NCBI GenBank assembly: GCA_021904315.1
Contig: CM038911.1
Location: 3,531,780 to 3,595,779 of the forward strand
Source of the DNA: Sphagnum magellanicum
Taxonomy: Eukaryota; Streptophyta; Sphagnopsida; Sphagnales; Sphagnaceae
Length of the DNA: 64,000 bases
Direction of reading: 5' to 3'
Shown here piece after piece: positions 25,365-34,799 of the stretch. The notes beneath the pieces are model-generated. The model saw only the letters and a program-made list of their open reading frames with translations, was not told where the DNA came from and searched no databases. Position numbers and translations under genes: made by a program. Position 1 is the first letter of the stretch. Every line of letters starts with the position of its first letter.

Positions 25365-26110
25365 CAGTGTGAACCTTGTGCATAATGCACAGGTGTGTTA
25401 TTTCAACAATGTTTGGTTGATGTTTTTGGTTTTTTAAAAAAACTTTTCTTTTCAAACAACCGTTGGTTCCCCCCCGCTGCCCTGGTCCTTCACATTTCCC
25501 ATTCCGGTTTTTTACCCCGTCGACCCCCCCTCGCCCGGTCCTTCTCATTTCCCACTCTGGTTCTTTAATTCGTCGAGCCCCCCTGCCCGGTCCTTCGCAT
25601 TTCCCACTCCGGTTCTTTAACCCGTCGATCCCCCCCAGCCGGTCCTTCACATTTCCCACTCCGGTTCTTTAACCCATCGATCCCCCCTGCCCGGTCCTTC
25701 ACATTTCCCACTCCGGTTCTTTAACCCATCGATCCCCCTCGCCCGGTGCTTCACATTTCCCACTCTAGTTTTTTAACCTTTCGGTTCCGGTTCTTGAGAA
25801 TCGAACAGGAACAAAAGAACCGTCGGTTCCTTTCATTTCAACAACCTTGCCGAGCTGATGGTTTCGTGGAAGAACTGCCACTTTGTTGGTTGGTTCTTTG
25901 ACTTTGTCATTATTTTGAGGCCCATAACTATGTACCAAGACTACCTTAACTCTCCATGGCCACTGATTATTTTGAAGCCCATAACTATATACCAAGACTA
26001 CCTTAACTGTACGTGGCCACTCTCTGTCCGGAGTCAGGGGAAAGAACTTTCAGAGCCCCCGGTCAAAACCTGATTCCTAATGTGAACCTTGTGCATAATG
26101 GCTGTTCAGA
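25365..26110. repeat. Minisatellite-bearing block, copy 2
   Basis: A direct duplicate of 24625-25260 with the same opening (GTGTGAACCTTGTGCATAAT), about six minisatellite units (near 25491, 25545, 25596, 25648, 25702, 25752) and the same tail. Within it the CATAACTATGTACCAAGACT passage is itself repeated. A short segment with AATCACCGTCACAGAC and GAATTAATATATATGATGA occurs near 25276 and 26108, between and after the copies. Proline- and arginine-rich open frames here are by-products of the repeat. Confidence 0.8.
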
Positions 26111-29100
26111 ATCACCGTCACAGACCAAGTGAATTAATATATATGATGATTGGTTTTGAGTTTAATAAAACAATTAAAAACTTGTTGGTTTCAGGTTCAG
26201 TTGAAGTTTTATAGACCAGGCCAATTCCCCAATTTGATAGTTCTAGGCTTTATAAGACCTATTGATTTCAGGTTTTAAGGTTTTAAAACCTAAACCTAAA
26301 ACTCTATCTAGACCCTACCTAAAACCCTACATTTCTGATAATATAATAACAACTGATTTATAAAAAAAATACAGTAAACCAATCATGAATTTTTAAAAAA
26401 AATTCAAACAAAAAGGATTTAGCAAGCCCATTTTGATTTTTTCAGAATTTGGAGATTCATGAGTAAGTATAAATGGAACACAAGTTGTTTATTAAAATAA
26501 AATGATTCAAATGGTTGGGATTGTCATTAATTACCAAAGTGATTGTGAATTCAAATCTTTTAGAATTTTATTTAGCCTTATCCTTTTGACGTACCTAGAC
26601 CATAGACCTACGAACTGAACCCCACCAAGCATGGCTTAAGACCTATGAGGCCAGCTCAGTTCTAACACCATGTAGACCAATCAATTTTGGGCCTTGGTCG
26701 GGTCCAAGTTCAGGTACACTTGTTGGTTTCGAGTCATGGAAGTGTCTAGATCCAGGGGTCCAAGTTAGACCCACTGATTCTAATTCTTAAACTTGGATTT
26801 GGACCCAATTGGTAACACAATATTGACCAGCATTGCTCCAAACCTCAAAACTCAAAGAGCAATGGAGGGAAGGAGAAAGACCTCAAATGCTAAAGAGTAC
26901 CAATTGGGGCCCAAGCTCCCTATTGGGCTTGTTTCATTCTCATGGAGGTAATGCGTTTGCCAGAGAAAGGCGTTAAAATGTTGTTGAGAAATGCAACAAA
27001 AAAAAAGCCCCTTAAATACCCTAGCCACCATGGTTGGGGGTTTTAAGTAGCTATGGTATCCAAGGGCCATAAAACCTAGCCTACAAAACCTAAACAGACT
27101 CTAGACTCTGCATAACACTGTAAAACCTAAAACGTTAGACAAGATTTTACATAACACCCTATAATCTAAGACCTTAAACTCTAACATAGCTATCTAGACT
27201 TCTATAATTGAGAACTAGACCAGGGTACCCTTTATTACTTTACTTGGGTATCACTTTTGAAGGGTAACAAATATTATTGGTTTTCAAGTCCTAATTCTCA
27301 CCCATGTAATTGGTGGGTTGGTTATGAATCTGGGTTCACTTTTGAGATACCCACCAGCTCTCATTGTAAGAACTAACCTGACACCCGGCCAAGTAATTGA
27401 AGGCTTTTCCTTTTTGGGATACTCAGCCAACAGTGGTCAATATTAAATACCATGGTTGAGTCCTAGTTTGAAGCCAACAATCAACCTAGTATTTAGTTCT
27501 AGTTATGAGTTAATGCTGAAAGAGAAACAAGAATTATTTCTGTTTCCAAATTTAATTATAATATGTTGTTCAAATTAAGTAACCAAAATTGGAATTATTA
27601 AAATGGGTTAGTAGTACTAACCAAAATTGGATAAGGCATAATGTCTTACAATTGTGTCCGTAATTATTGATTTAAAACTTTGTCATTTTTCTTCAAAATA
27701 TTGACTAGATGCTTAAACAGGTTGACCTGGAGTGTTAAGTTAGGGGTTGCACGGATTATGGTGGTACCCCACCAAGTGTGTGAAGGAGATTGCTAAATTA
27801 TGCAGATTAATATGGTTGTAGACCTAGCATGAAAGCATTAAATGGTTTGTTTCAACAATTTGTTCATTCTTGTAACGACGGTGTCCATATACAATGATGT
27901 ACTGAACAAATAAGTCTTATGATGAAAATAATAATAATTTTAATAATATGTTTTACATTCATGTCTGAAATGAAAAAAACCAAAATCTTCATTTTTTCAT
28001 TTCCTTGGTTTTCAAAATCTGTACTCAATGCTATGCTTCTCTTTCTCTTGTGGGTAGAGGGGTGGTGAAATGGAAACCACATTGACAAGCTTTTCCTTTT
28101 AGGTGTCTCCATGTTGATATGCTTAAACTAAAACTTGGAGAATTGTTTGACAACATTTTTGTTGTTTTTTCATTTTGTTGCCATCATTAACAACTTAGGG
28201 AATAATTGATGAAAACCCTTCCATGTTGAAAAGTTACAACTTGCTTTGATGGAAGAAGATAGCAAAAAAAAATTGCAACAAAAAAGAGTTAATGAAATGA
28301 AGATTTTTGCAAAGTGAGATAGGAGAAACAATGGCCTGAGCCTTTTCATTCCTTCAATTTTTTTATGTTTAATAATCACTTAAATCCAGTGTGAAATTTC
28401 ATTAAAATGAGAAGAATAAAAAAGGAAAACCTTGTCACAATATTCCTATTTAAATCTATTTTTTAATATTATAATTCGACTTTGATTTTAGTTTAGTAAC
28501 ATTTTTAAAATTAGGGTAGACTTGGGGTGCTAGCTAAAGACACAACATCAGAAATTTCAAAAACATATAACTGCTTATATGTAACAATTAAGATAAATGA
28601 ATGATCCAACCTAGCCTTATGAAACTCAAGAAATTGGTTCTCTATTTTATGAGGGTTCATTTTTTTCAACAATTTGGTGGCAAAATATGGATTTTGATGG
28701 TATCGACATACAAGCATACTTGCTCACCTATATCAGGTCTTCCCTGTCCTCGTGAAGACCTTTTGTGTAGTTGGAATGCTTGTTAACTTTTTGATTTTTG
28801 AAATGCTCAACCTCTTTTGAAAGGACAAGAAAATCTGGTGTTATGGAGCAGATCCAGGGAATTTCGTTTCAAAAAAATCATACAGGTCTTATTGCATGGC
28901 CAAGCCAACGGCTGGGCTTTGCGTCATATATTCTACAGAATTGGACAGAGTGTAGTTGCTGTCGCTGGATCTATGGATTCACACAAATAAATATGTATTG
29001 TCTGTCGATGAAAGTCCTCAGCAGTGGGCTTCACCGGAATAAGCGGCTGCACAAGGCAGAATTCAAGCAGAGAGCAAAAGATTCTAGCAAACCTTTAGTC

Positions 29101-29136
29101 TTTATGTGTGAGAATGTGTGACTTTATGTGAAAGAA
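26111..29136. other. Intergenic, nothing recognised
   Basis: About 3 kb with short open frames lacking known motifs. Passages rich in AAACCTA (26270-26330, 27075-27150) are too irregular to call telomeric. The frame at 28798-29121 is unassigned. Confidence 0.45.
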
Positions 29137-29470
29137 AGTAGGCACACAGAAGGCGAAAGGAAATGACCTTTGATTCTTACGTGTAAGTTTTCCTTATTTC
29201 TTAGTCTCCTTCCTTGCTGGCATGAGCTTTCTGTGTCAGCTGATATTGTGAAAAAATGTCACAAAATCCAACAAAAGATCAGTGGCCAGAATCATCAATG
29301 GGAGACAAAAAGGGAAGGCCAAGGAAAGGCCAAAGGCCGCACAGCCCAGAGGAATAAAAAAAAAGGGAGAGATCTAGTCCCTCTCGTTGGTAGGTATTGC
29401 AAAAATGCAAGTGTGGGCAGAGATGGCTAGCCTCTTTGTGATTGATGCATGGTACAACTACAGAGGCAAA
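29137..29470 (+). repeat. Worn duplicate of the kinase upstream region
   Basis: The text AGAAGGCGAAAGGAAATGAC near 29150 and GCAGAGATGGCTAGCCTC near 29417 match the segment at 30378-30600, with a ~120 bp interruption at about 29265-29390. Nearly all CG dinucleotides of the other copy are TG or CA here, as expected from deamination of methylated cytosine. Confidence 0.65.
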
Positions 29471-30245
29471 AATTTATAGGAAGATTTGATTCCTTTGTGT
29501 TGTTTTGATACTTTGAATTGAAGGAGGGCTCTTGTTTTGTTCAACTTTGACATGTAGCCAATGATTTAGAATTTCATTTGTTTCAAATTTGTGAATCTGG
29601 CTATATAACTTAAAGTAAATCTTAAAATTTTTTTGGGTGAACTTGCTATTCTAAAAAGGCAATGTGTTGTAGGAAGCTTTAGCCAAGTTTGGCTATTTGA
29701 GTATATTATTCTGGCTATACAAAAAAAAATTTAATTTTTTTGTAAAATAATGCTTTCTTGGTGAAATTCTTGTCATTCTTTTGAAATAGTCTAGTTGAAA
29801 TAATTAAAGAAGGTTATAAATTAAATAAATAAATAAGCTCAGAAGTAAATATGAAAGATGAGAAATCGAATTATAAAAAATTTAAAGAAAGCCAGCAAAG
29901 AAATGAAGTGAAAGATATGACCTGTGAGTCAAAGAAAAGAAGTGAAATTAAAAATAAAATAAAGATAAAAGAGATGTAAAAGAGGATTAAATGAAAGAAA
30001 AAAACAAAAACAGTACCTTCCAAACTTGGAAGATCCCAGTACAGGCTCGGAAGGTACTAGGTACTAAGTCATGGATCCTCAAAAGAGGTACAAATGGGGT
30101 GGGTGAGGGGACCTGCTGTAAAGAGAAAAATCTAACTAAACTTTACGTGGTGGGAAGGGCCTCAATGTCAGGGCCTTACCAATGTAAAGTGTGAGGCCCC
30201 AAAAAATAAGACTTACGCCAATTTTGTAGGCGCTGGAGACAGCTT
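29471..30245. other. Intergenic, nothing recognised
   Basis: AT-rich sequence without a recognisable gene. The short frame at 29991-30194 is unassigned. Confidence 0.5.
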
Positions 30246-30298
30246 GCAGGTGCAAGAGGTACCTTACACCACCTATTAAGTAGGTGTAAGGTGCTTGC
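30246..30298. repeat. Imperfect hairpin, 10-16 bp stem
   Basis: ACCTTACACC (30261-30270) is inverted as GGTGTAAGGT (30283-30292). The stem extends outward through GCAAG/CTTGC with a small bulge. It could be a foldback element remnant. Nothing indicates a terminator or a microRNA. Confidence 0.5.
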
Positions 30299-30423
30299 TA
30301 TTGTCAAGGAGTCTATCTTCTGGATTTAAAGCGGCCTTGAGATGCACTAAAAATATCTGGCCGACTACTTTACGTCAAAGACAGTAGGCCCACAGAAGGT
30401 GAAAGGAAATGACCTTTGATCCT

Positions 30424-30512
30424 TTCGCGTACGTAACCTTGCTTTCTTCGTCTCCTTCATAACGCGTATACGTATTCGTTACTTCTGCGTCCCCTTCCTT
30501 ACGCGTACACGT
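30424..30512 (+). promoter_or_regulatory. Threefold CGCG/ACGT box cluster upstream of the intact kinase
   Basis: CGCGTACGT (30426-30434), ACGCGTATACGT (30462-30473) and ACGCGTACACGT (30501-30512) recur about 37-39 bp apart within a short tandem repeat. Each joins a CGCG core, the binding core known for plant CAMTA calmodulin-binding transcription activators, to an ACGT core, the core of bZIP sites. The cluster lies about 2.1 kb upstream of the ATG and about 0.3-0.4 kb before the conserved leader begins. A promoter role is inferred from position only. Confidence 0.4.
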
Positions 30513-30817
30513 TCTGTGTCTGTCGGTATTGCGGAAATGGATGTGTTGACAGAGATGGCGAACCTCTTCGTGATTCATGCACGGCACAACCTCCAACGCT
30601 AACCATCTCTGTAAGCCCTTCTTGAATCTTTTGTGATGGACTGCTCCTTTTACGTCCACAGCTCAGCATGACTCTGCGTATATTGTAACCCTCACTCTCC
30701 TTTGACTGTCAGTTCCTCTGTTTTCTTGTTCTCGTTTGCCGTTTGGAGGGGAAAAAAAGGTTGGAACTGATCCCTTTTCTAATTTCGCGCAAGACAGGAA
30801 CGAAGGACCTGAAGACT

Positions 30818-32567
30818 ATCAAATTTCTTGAGCTTCACGGTCGCGTCTTGCGACTTGTTTTGAGCCGGTATGTCTCAGACTCCGTTTTGACCATCGTTAA
30901 AATTTGTTGGCGAGGGATATATCGGAAATCATTCAGGGTTCAACAATCTTTGGTCCATACTCATCTTGTGAATTTTCTTGTGAACAGGAATGTCTCTCTT
31001 CTTCTTCTTTTAGTTGAAATCTGTGCAATTCTTTTTAGTTTTTCTGGTCGAGCAAGGACGTCCACTCTCGGTGCTTTTGCCTTTCACAGTCACGAATCTT
31101 TTCGGGTTTCCGAGTATGATTTCATTGCAACACGCTGCAGATAGACGTTATGTTTAGGACCTGATTAGTGACAAATCGAGAGGTGCATGCACCTTTTGAT
31201 TGCAGTTTTGCAGAGGCAGATATTATCGCTATATGAAGCGTCTGTGCCTTGTTTCGGACCTGCAAAGCTGTCATCACTCTGCTCACGAGTTCATGACCGT
31301 ACCTCAATTTCTGTGAGCCTCCTTTCTTAGGTGTAAAATCCTGAATCCTCTCTGCTCGCTTGGACAGTAGCTGTTTAGTTTACCAATAGGCTGTTCTATC
31401 CTGGTGCAATGACATTCTTTGCTTCATTTGATCCGTGGTGTGAACTGCTTGGTCATAGATGTCTGCTTGACGTTCTTAGCTTTCAGGGTGGAGACTTGCA
31501 TCCACTGTTGGGAGATGATGAACTCAAAGGGTAGTCCAGGGAGCTAGTCACTGCCATCCATGACGAAGGTGCTGGTCTGACACTTTGTCAGTGACTCTCA
31601 TAAGATTATGGCTGCACTCGTAGTCTTGGTACAATCAACATGTTGTTGTGTAGATTTCTCTGTGATGCCATAGATATGTTGTGCATCCAAGTAGTTTTTG
31701 GTTGGTGTGCTTAAGGGATATCTTTACATGGAAAAGTTATAATAAAATTAATCTTACCTCAAAACTTAATTTGTTGCAGCTTGAATGAGGATACTATTGA
31801 CCCTTTTATACTAGCTATGTCTCGTGAGTGCTACCAATCTCATGATCAAGAAGTCTTCTTGTTGCCTATGCAAACATCACAGAAACTCTTGATGCAGATT
31901 TTGTATAACGGTTTGATGGAAATTTATTATTACTTATATGCTGGATCCACGGTCATGAGAGCTGATGAAGTAAATGGGTAGTCACGGCAGCTCGTCACTG
32001 CTATTTGTAATGAAGGTGATGGTCTGACACTTTGTGAGTGATGCTGGTATAGTTATGAATGCGCTCATTGTCCTGTTACCTTCAAATTTATGATGTTGTG
32101 GAGATATCTCTGCAACCCCATACATATAATTTAAGGTGGAGACTCCCCAGGTCATGGCTTCAGCTTTTGCATGAGTTTCACAGAGGTTTCTCAAGATATC
32201 AGAGGTAAGTCCACTGCTGTAGGGAAAGTATGATGCAGTATGAGATGAGACATAAATACATATACACATGATTCTTGCTTTCCCAGGGCTCCAGATTCTG
32301 GACCAACCCGCTTGGAAGCTGTAGGTGGCCACGAAATGCAGAAGGTACTCCTCTCCTGAATGCACAGCAGAGGATTCCAGAGCCACCCTCATCCCAGACG
32401 TTTCATGTAGGAGTTGCACCTGGAGACGAGGAGCACCAACTGAACTCAAGTTTTTGTGCTGCAAGGAATAAATTAGCAGAGGCCTGCTGGTGGAAAATGG
32501 TTTTCACATGCTCTTGCTCAGGTTGCTATATTTGCTGATTCTGATATTGTTTCTTCAGAATCCTTCA
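30818..32567 (+). other. Probable 5' leader of the intact kinase, with introns
   Basis: Colinear with 1588-3198. A strong donor (CAGAGGTAAGT, near 32201) and an acceptor (TTGCTTTCCCAG, near 32285) bound an ~80 bp intron, and both sites are conserved in the broken copy. A second acceptor, TTGTTTCTTCAG, ends at 32558, ten bases before the start codon. A passage containing GATGGTCTGACACTTTG occurs twice (near 31570 and 32013). No long frame spans the region, although 32305-32440 keeps an ungapped frame with the other copy (RIPEPPSSQ versus RIPEPPTSQ), so a short upstream frame or alternative N-terminus remains possible. Confidence 0.55.
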
Positions 32568-34280
32568 ATGGCAACTCCACTTTCTTTTGCAATTCATCTC
32601 TGCAAGAGAATAAGAGAAGAGTACTCCAAAGAGCACTTGTGTCCTTTTGCTATCAACAGGCAACAGTGCATGCTTCTCTCCAATAAGGTATTGGAGACTG
32701 AGAACACACTGAAACCAATCCAGGTTAAGCTATCTCAACTAGATACTACTAGTTCAGGATTTCCAAATGTTGGTCCAGCAACTGAGGGACTTGTCCATGT
32801 GCTAAGGGCAGCTCACACGACAATCTTCAAAGACTGCTTTTGCCATGGCAAATGGATGGGATCAGCTCTTAGACAAGGTGGCGACTTGAAGGAAACTTTT
32901 GCAGAAATTCTATATGACCTGCAATGGTACATGATGGTACTACGCAGCATCTTCCTGGAGTGGACATTCCAAGACGGTTGGACTCCCCCCGGCTGGCTTC
33001 TTCAACAGGTAGATTGTGACAGGAATCTGAGTGAACATGGCAATGACAGTCTGTTGAGAGCTGCAAAGCAGGATAAGGAGGATCTCAAGGTTCTCCTATT
33101 GGACTTGAAGGGGGATCATGCTTGTCGTGGGGAACGCTGTACTGGATATTTTATAGACATGCATTGTCTTGCATCGCAATTACTGAACAAGCTGGAATTC
33201 GAAGAGAAGTTCAAAGCTTGGCCTACACAGAAGAAGAAGGACTACCACGAAGAGCTGTGTAAAGTTAATGAGATCAAGTTGACTAAATGGCCTTTTATTG
33301 TGTTTGCAAATTGGCAAGATCTAGATAAAGGTGATCTGCTAGGTGAAGGGTCATATGGGCGTGTACATGAAGCAAAGTGGCTTGGAGAGTCATACGCCAT
33401 GAAGATCCCCAGATTTCCATCTACTGAGGCTCTCAAGCCAGAGATTGCAGCTATTGCAGGTGTTCACCATCCTCACATTTTGGGTCTTGTTCTCTGTGCT
33501 GAAGATGCAAAGAATAGTGTATACGTTATGGAACGCATGGATAAGTCACTCTCCCAAATGTTGACAGACCAGTCAAGTGACAGCCAACCCTCCCTTATTG
33601 GATCTGTAAGTGTGATGCTTCAAATAGCCGAAGGGATGAAGCATCTTCACAGAAAGGGTTTAGTGCATCGTGATCTCAAGACAGATAATATTCTTATCAA
33701 GTGTGATAGTCCTGGCTCTGAAAGTTCAATGTTAGATCCAGTGGTCAAGCCCCTCTGGATTGCCAAAATCTCTGACTTTGGCACCACAAAAGTCAAAATG
33801 GATAGTACCGCATATGCAAACCAGACAACAAACATTGGCACCACCATGTTTATGGCACCGGAAATGTATAAAGTTGAACATGTTGATCAGGAGCTAGAGA
33901 GATTCCACCCCAAGAAGACAGATGTATACAGTTTTGGACTTATTTGCTTTGCAGTGCTGATTGGGGAGCCTACTCCATTTCCAGTTGACGAATTGCTGAA
34001 GCCTACTGTATTCAAAGATAGGGTGCGAAAGGGGAAGAGACCACAGCTGCCACATTACTGTCCCAGTCAGTTGTCCGATCTAATCCAACAATGTTGGGAT
34101 GGCAACCCTGATAAGCGGCCCGACTTCCAGGAAATTTGTACAAAGTTGAGGCACATCAAAGGTTTACTTCTTACAGGTATGGCAAAATTTGTGAGAATGG
34201 ACGACACATTTCTGATCTGCATAAGAACAATGAAAAAGGAATTGAACTATGAACTGCATGAGGCATACAGAATAGCTTAG
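32568..34280 (+). CDS. Intact MLKL-like helical-bundle protein kinase (copy B)
   Basis: 570 residues from the ATG at 32568. Residues 1-215 are predicted helical without known motifs. They include a block (LKETFAEILYDLQWY) of the kind seen in the N-terminal four-helix bundles of MLKL/MCA-type proteins; this assignment is an inference. Residues 250-540 are a tyrosine-kinase-like Ser/Thr kinase domain with all catalytic marks: GEGSYG loop (259-264), YAMKI lysine 279, Glu292 in alpha-C, HRDLKTDN (367-374), DFG (403-405), APE (430-432), and a ~20-residue insert between HRD and DFG. It is therefore probably active, unlike MLKL pseudokinases. An in-frame ATG at 32490 would add a hydrophobic stretch. 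I reject it because a splice acceptor ends at 32558 and the duplicate lacks it. Probable role: intracellular signalling, possibly stress or immune. No transmembrane segment is visible. Confidence 0.9.
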   Translation: MATPLSFAIHLCKRIREEYSKEHLCPFAINRQQCMLLSNKVLETENTLKPIQVKLSQLDTTSSGFPNVGPATEGLVHVLRAAHTTIFKDCFCHGKWMGSALRQGGDLKETFAEILYDLQWYMMVLRSIFLEWTFQDGWTPPGWLLQQVDCDRNLSEHGNDSLLRAAKQDKEDLKVLLLDLKGDHACRGERCTGYFIDMHCLASQLLNKLEFEEKFKAWPTQKKKDYHEELCKVNEIKLTKWPFIVFANWQDLDKGDLLGEGSYGRVHEAKWLGESYAMKIPRFPSTEALKPEIAAIAGVHHPHILGLVLCAEDAKNSVYVMERMDKSLSQMLTDQSSDSQPSLIGSVSVMLQIAEGMKHLHRKGLVHRDLKTDNILIKCDSPGSESSMLDPVVKPLWIAKISDFGTTKVKMDSTAYANQTTNIGTTMFMAPEMYKVEHVDQELERFHPKKTDVYSFGLICFAVLIGEPTPFPVDELLKPTVFKDRVRKGKRPQLPHYCPSQLSDLIQQCWDGNPDKRPDFQEICTKLRHIKGLLLTGMAKFVRMDDTFLICIRTMKKELNYELHEAYRIA

Positions 34281-34324
34281 TATCTAAATTTTTATGAAGT
34301 GTGAAACTTTGGTTTGATGTGTCG

Positions 34325-34460
34325 GCAGTGGCGGAGATGTCTCCGACGGAGAGGTTTTGGCTCCCGCGGCGGCGGCAATGGCTCCGGTGGTGGCGGCAAT
34401 GGCCCCGGTGACGGTGACGGTGGTGGCGGCTCTGGCGGCAATGGCCCCGCCTGTGTACTT
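34325..34460. repeat. GC-rich GGCGGCAATGGC island after the kinase
   Basis: Homology to the broken copy stops near 34320. This ~135 bp patch of GGCGGCAATGGCYCCGGTG-like units begins there, absent from copy A. One plus frame is glycine-rich (GGGNGSGGGGNGPGDGD) and the minus strand gives a proline-rich, extensin-like frame. Neither has a convincing start. A palindrome GGAGATGTCTCC lies at its left end. It may be an insertion or the tail of a captured glycine-rich sequence. Confidence 0.55.
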
Positions 34461-34603
34461 CCCTTAACACACCAAATGTGAGCACTATGCATACAACATC
34501 CTTCTATTCCCAACTTCAGGCCCTCAATCCTATTTGGTCTTCAAAGTTATCTATCTACATGGAATTTGATGAAGCCTAACAATATGGAATATAAAATGAA
34601 GTG

Positions 34604-34774
34604 CTATTCAAAAAAGCTGAGAAAACACCTTGGGTACTCATCAACTTTTTTAGTTTCAGCATTGTTACTGTTGATATCTTCAACAAACTGTTCTTTTCCT
34701 AGTGTCTGCATGATGTCGTCAAGTGACTCAACAAGCATGCTCTTGAAATTGGCACCGGTGGGTGATTCTTGCAA
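34604..34774 (-). CDS. Possible minus-strand terminal exon, unknown
   Basis: The minus strand is open for 57 codons from an acceptor-like TACTAG to a TAG stop at 34604-34606. The translation looks protein-like and acidic (for example SMLVESLDDIMQTLGKEQFV and EDINSNNAETKKVDEYP), with balanced composition unlike the surrounding AT-rich noise. I know no family for it and found no partner exon. It may be a fragment. Confidence 0.25.
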   Translation of the reverse strand: MQESPTGANFKSMLVESLDDIMQTLGKEQFVEDINSNNAETKKVDEYPRCFLSFFE

Positions 34775-34799
34775 CTAGTATGAAATTAGGTTTAGGATT

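Noticed and set aside
24905..25995. Proline/arginine-rich frames in the C-rich blocks
   Set aside because: They are by-products of the ~50 bp minisatellite.
26270..27150. Interstitial telomere repeats
   Set aside because: AAACCTA-like words are irregular and never form consecutive TTTAGGG units.
30246..30298. microRNA precursor
   Set aside because: The stem is short and bulged, and no conserved mature sequence is recognised.
32490..32567. In-frame upstream ATG giving a hydrophobic N-terminus to the kinase
   Set aside because: The stretch ends in a strong splice acceptor (TTGTTTCTTCAG at 32547-32558). The duplicated copy has no equivalent, while its ATG aligns with 32568. The hydrophobicity comes from intron-like sequence.
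34171..34513. Proline-rich, extensin-like minus-strand frame after the kinase
   Set aside because: It depends on the GC-rich repeat island, runs into the antisense of the kinase 3' end, and has no signal peptide.
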